Part shown: in pieces, positions 6,792-8,797 of the stretch | Layout: every line of letters begins with the position of its first letter | Position numbering within the stretch: the first letter of the stretch is position 1 | Translations under genes and position numbers: made by a program | The notes under the pieces: model-generated | The model's input: the letters and a program-made list of their open reading frames with translations, nothing else | Told to the model about the DNA's origin: nothing | The model's database searches: none | From: Bacteroidota bacterium | Lineage (GTDB): Bacteria; Bacteroidota; Bacteroidia; Bacteroidales; VadinHA17 | NCBI GenBank assembly: GCA_012838685.1 | Contig: DUOU01000209.1 | Location: 1-8,797, forward strand | DNA: 8,797 nucleotides | Reading direction: 5' to 3'

Positions 6792-8311
6792 ATGACCTAA
6801 TCTACATAGAGGAACCCAACATCCTGTTTGCACACGGACAAAAATGCACAGACGCCAGAGATGGACTTGCACTTTTCGGTCCTTTAAACCAAATCTATGG
6901 AATTAAAAGCGGAGTGATTGCAACGCAAAATGGCTTACGCATTTTCAAAAAGTACCTCAACCAGATTCAAAAACCGATTTATAATCAAAATAATATTACC
7001 CGACCAATGTTCCCTGGGTTTGAGGCTGTGTTTGGGTGTAAATGGGAATCACAAAATGTTATTTTCAAAGAAGTAACTGACGAAGAAATTAGAAAATACT
7101 TATACAATGCAAGCACACATAAACGTACTTACGACTTAGTGACTTTATTTATCGATAAAATAATTGCAGCCAATAAGAATGATGAGGAGCGGGTTGATTT
7201 ATGGTTCGTTATTGTCCCTGATGAGATTTACAAATATTGTCGCCCTAATTCCACTCTACCGAAAGAATTGGTACAAACGAAATCTTTAATCTCAAAATCG
7301 AAGGCTAAAAACTTTCATTATACGCCAACACTATTTGAAGATTATAATCAAGAATTACAAGAAGTTGAGAATGAAGCTAAAACATATAACTATGATGCAC
7401 AGTTTCATGATCAATTAAAAGCCCGGTTACTACAATATACTATTCCTACTCAAATTCTCAGGGAAAGTACCTTGGCATGGAGAGAATTCAAAAATACCTT
7501 CGGTGCTCCTATCCGTAATTTTGAAAAAATTGAAGGTCATTTGGCTTGGACTATATCCACAGCAGCATATTATAAAGCTGGTGGAAAACCTTGGAAGCTT
7601 GGGGACATAAGACCGGGAGTATGTTATCTTGGCTTGGTTTACAAGAAGATTGAGAAAAGCAAAAATTCTAAAAACGCTTGCTGTGCTGCCCAAATGTTTT
7701 TGGATAATGGTGACGGAACAGTTTTTAAGGGAGAAGTGGGTCCTTGGTACAATCCTGAAAAGGGAGAATATCATTTAAAACCAAAAGAAGCCAAAGCTTT
7801 ATTAACTCAAGCTTTAGAGTCATACAAGGAACAAAATGGATCTTATCCAAAGGAAATATTTATTCATGCCAAAACTCGTTTCAATAATCAAGAATGGGAT
7901 GCTTTTAAAGAGATAACGCCAAAGGATACAAATCTTGTCGGTGTTACCATCACTAAAACAAAAACTCTAAAGCTTTATAGGTCTGAAGGAGCATATCCCA
8001 TCATGAGAGGAAACGCATATGTTGTAAATGAAAGAAGTGCATTCTTATGGACAGTTGGATTCGTGCCAAAAATACAGTCAACTTTGTCTATGGAAGTGCC
8101 TAATCCAATTTTTATCGAAATTAATAAAGGAGAATCAGATATAAACCAGGTTTTAAAGGACATTCTTGCATTAACAAAATTGAATTACAATGCTTGTATT
8201 TATGCAGATGGAGAACCTGTAACGTTACGTTTTGCAGACAAAATTGGAGAAATTTTAACAGCGAGTACAAAAATTAAAGCACCACCACTTGCATTTAAAT
8301 ATTACATATAG
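6788..8311 (+). CDS. Short prokaryotic Argonaute (MID-PIWI), guide-binding subunit of SPARTA
   Basis: A 507-residue short Argonaute with no PAZ domain. The N-terminal segment contains the conserved DARDGLALFGP (22-32). The MID domain is centred on WFVIVPDEIYKY (139-150), with Q163 and K211 as likely contributors to the guide 5'-phosphate pocket (placed from memory, not aligned). The PIWI domain fills about residues 250-507, including CYLGLVYKK (279-287), where slicers carry their first catalytic Asp, and FIHAKTRF (358-365), where another Asp is expected. Neither position has the acidic residue, so the DEDX tetrad is broken and the protein should bind but not cut. The conserved C-terminus ends in FKYYI, which fits a complete protein anchoring the guide 5' end. 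The partner is TIR-APAZ, whose stop it overlaps by four bases (ATGA). By homology, the pair uses a 5'-phosphorylated guide RNA to find single-stranded DNA and then activates the TIR NADase. It is the last gene of the operon. Confidence 0.94.
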   Translation: MNDLIYIEEPNILFAHGQKCTDARDGLALFGPLNQIYGIKSGVIATQNGLRIFKKYLNQIQKPIYNQNNITRPMFPGFEAVFGCKWESQNVIFKEVTDEEIRKYLYNASTHKRTYDLVTLFIDKIIAANKNDEERVDLWFVIVPDEIYKYCRPNSTLPKELVQTKSLISKSKAKNFHYTPTLFEDYNQELQEVENEAKTYNYDAQFHDQLKARLLQYTIPTQILRESTLAWREFKNTFGAPIRNFEKIEGHLAWTISTAAYYKAGGKPWKLGDIRPGVCYLGLVYKKIEKSKNSKNACCAAQMFLDNGDGTVFKGEVGPWYNPEKGEYHLKPKEAKALLTQALESYKEQNGSYPKEIFIHAKTRFNNQEWDAFKEITPKDTNLVGVTITKTKTLKLYRSEGAYPIMRGNAYVVNERSAFLWTVGFVPKIQSTLSMEVPNPIFIEINKGESDINQVLKDILALTKLNYNACIYADGEPVTLRFADKIGEILTASTKIKAPPLAFKYYI

Positions 8312-8323
8312 CCCAGCCCAACA

Positions 8324-8386
8324 GCCACACACATTGTCAAGCTTCACAAGCCAACGCTCCAACCAAAGCTTGCCAAAGAGTGTGCC
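8324..8386. repeat. Right-flank imperfect inverted repeat, sister of the left one
   Basis: GCCACACACATTGTCAAGCTT (arm 8324-8344) pairs with the arm at 8366-8386, with 17 of 21 positions complementary and a 21-base loop. CCAAAGCTTGCCAAAGAG (8363-8380) matches the left-flank 311-328 at 17 of 18 positions in the same orientation, and GCCAACGCTC in the loop matches 262-271 exactly. It begins 12 bases after the Argonaute stop codon, so it could also act as a transcription terminator or RNA-stabilising fold, though no T-run follows. Together with the left copy it brackets the operon. Confidence 0.7.
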
Positions 8387-8546
8387 TGTCCTACCCGAAA
8401 ATAAAAAATTAAAAATCTCCCCTCCTTTCAGTAAAAATTTAAACGCCAACACGCGGACCGAAAATGCTAATGAGAAGCAGGGTAACTTGAACCTGAATAT
8501 TGCGACAGACTTAAACCTGAGAATAAAAAGAATGAAGAAGGCCAGC

Positions 8547-8678
8547 TTACAACATTGTATAAGCGTAATGCGGGCTGAACGGCTGAAATTAAGCATTTTT
8601 GCTCCTAAGAAAATTAGCGGTAGCCGGATAGTGAATCGCTCTGAAATCCCGCACTACGCTTATACTTGACCGTTGGGG
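8547..8678 (+). repeat. attC-like fold-back element
   Basis: GTATAAGCGTAATGCGGG (8557-8574) and CCCGCACTACGCTTATAC (8648-8665) are complementary at 17 of 18 positions, around a 73-base internal region. Outside these arms the element has AAC (8551-8553) on the left and GTT (8672-8674) on the right, 124 bases end to end. Nested inverted arms, an outer AAC...GTT pair, a single mismatch in the stem, this size range, and an open reading frame starting 8 bases later all fit the organisation of an integron attC site. The outer boxes (TTACAAC and GTTGGGG) match the attC consensus only partly, and no integron integrase is in the window. It may instead be a Bacteroidota-specific dispersed palindromic repeat. 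Confidence 0.6.
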
Positions 8679-8681
8679 GTA

Positions 8682-8797
8682 ATGCAAAAAAAAGACACAA
8701 AGCACACATTTATAGTGAATTATATGGACTTTAAAAAAGTAGAACTAAATAACGGAGTATACCATTGCGATATAGATATTTCAGTTGATGAATGGAA
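8682..8797 (+). CDS. Start of an unidentified gene, cut by the window end
   Basis: An open frame begins with ATG at 8682 and runs without a stop to the window end, giving 38 visible residues. A second possible start is M15 (8724), from which the product reads MDFKKVELNNGVYHCDIDI. Beginning directly after the attC-like element is typical of a cassette gene. The visible residues, including ISVDEW, vaguely recall the N-terminal DNA-binding segment of some HNH or McrB-type restriction proteins found in Bacteroidota defence loci. This is a weak impression and I do not assign a function. Confidence 0.5.
   Translation, partial: MQKKDTKHTFIVNYMDFKKVELNNGVYHCDIDISVDEW

Larger units (their letters stand above)
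8312..8681. other. Gene-free right flank between the operon and the next gene
   Basis: This 370-base stretch holds an inverted repeat at 8324-8386 related to the left-flank one. Next comes an AT-rich segment (about 8395-8450) without recognisable features, then about 90 bases with no structure I can name, and an attC-like fold-back element (8547-8678). An open frame on the + strand spans most of it, but its product is a translation of the repeat elements, with no domain character. No clear intrinsic terminator with a T-run follows the Argonaute gene, although either fold-back could end transcription. Confidence 0.6.

Noticed and set aside
8289..8669. A 126-residue open frame after the Argonaute gene
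   Set aside because: It overlaps the end of the Argonaute gene, crosses both repeat elements, has no recognisable domain, and its last third is a reading of the attC-like element.
1..8797. CRISPR array, tRNA or rRNA genes, or a recognisable transposase or integrase
   Set aside because: I saw no regularly spaced direct repeats with unique spacers, no cloverleaf or rRNA-like stretches, and no recombinase motifs in the frames. All large minus-strand frames are shadows of the five + strand genes.

Overview
The window looks like an accessory (defence) locus of a member of the Bacteroidota. The evidence is the AT-rich genes, start codons without clear Shine-Dalgarno sequences, TAnnTTTG-type promoter boxes, and a short Argonaute / TIR-APAZ pair resembling, from memory, the Maribacter and Crenotalea SPARTA proteins. 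No core genes, integrase or transposase are visible, so the exact genus cannot be given.

Layout. Positions 1-422 hold no convincing gene. This stretch contains a cluster of ACGAA-type short repeats (about 50-115) and a long imperfect inverted repeat (273-333). Just before the first gene it also has a TAnnTTTG promoter box followed by a small palindrome. Positions 423-8311 are one tightly packed five-gene operon on the + strand: an XRE/HTH controller (423-764), an Eco57I-like type IIG restriction-methyltransferase (761-3793), a companion adenine-N6 DNA methyltransferase (3793-5442), a TIR-APAZ protein (5439-6791) and a short, catalytically inactive Argonaute (6788-8311). Every junction overlaps by 1 or 4 bases, so translational coupling along the whole operon is likely. 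Positions 8312-8681 are again non-coding. They hold a second copy of the left-flank inverted repeat and a 124-base attC-like fold-back element. A new open reading frame starts just after that element and runs off the window.

How the genes may work together. The first three genes form a complete restriction-modification system: a controller, a combined nuclease/methylase, and a second methylase to protect the host, the same arrangement as Eco57I plus M.Eco57I. The last two form a SPARTA system: guide RNA-directed recognition of single-stranded DNA by the Argonaute switches on the TIR NADase, which drains NAD(P)+ and stops or kills the cell. Placing both under one promoter and one controller would give a two-layer defence: cleavage of unmodified DNA first, then abortive infection if invader nucleic acid persists. 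The gene identities are strong. The functional link between the two layers is inference from the overlapping genes.

The related repeats on both sides, with a gene starting immediately after the attC-like element, suggest that the operon sits in a cassette-like array of accessory genes.
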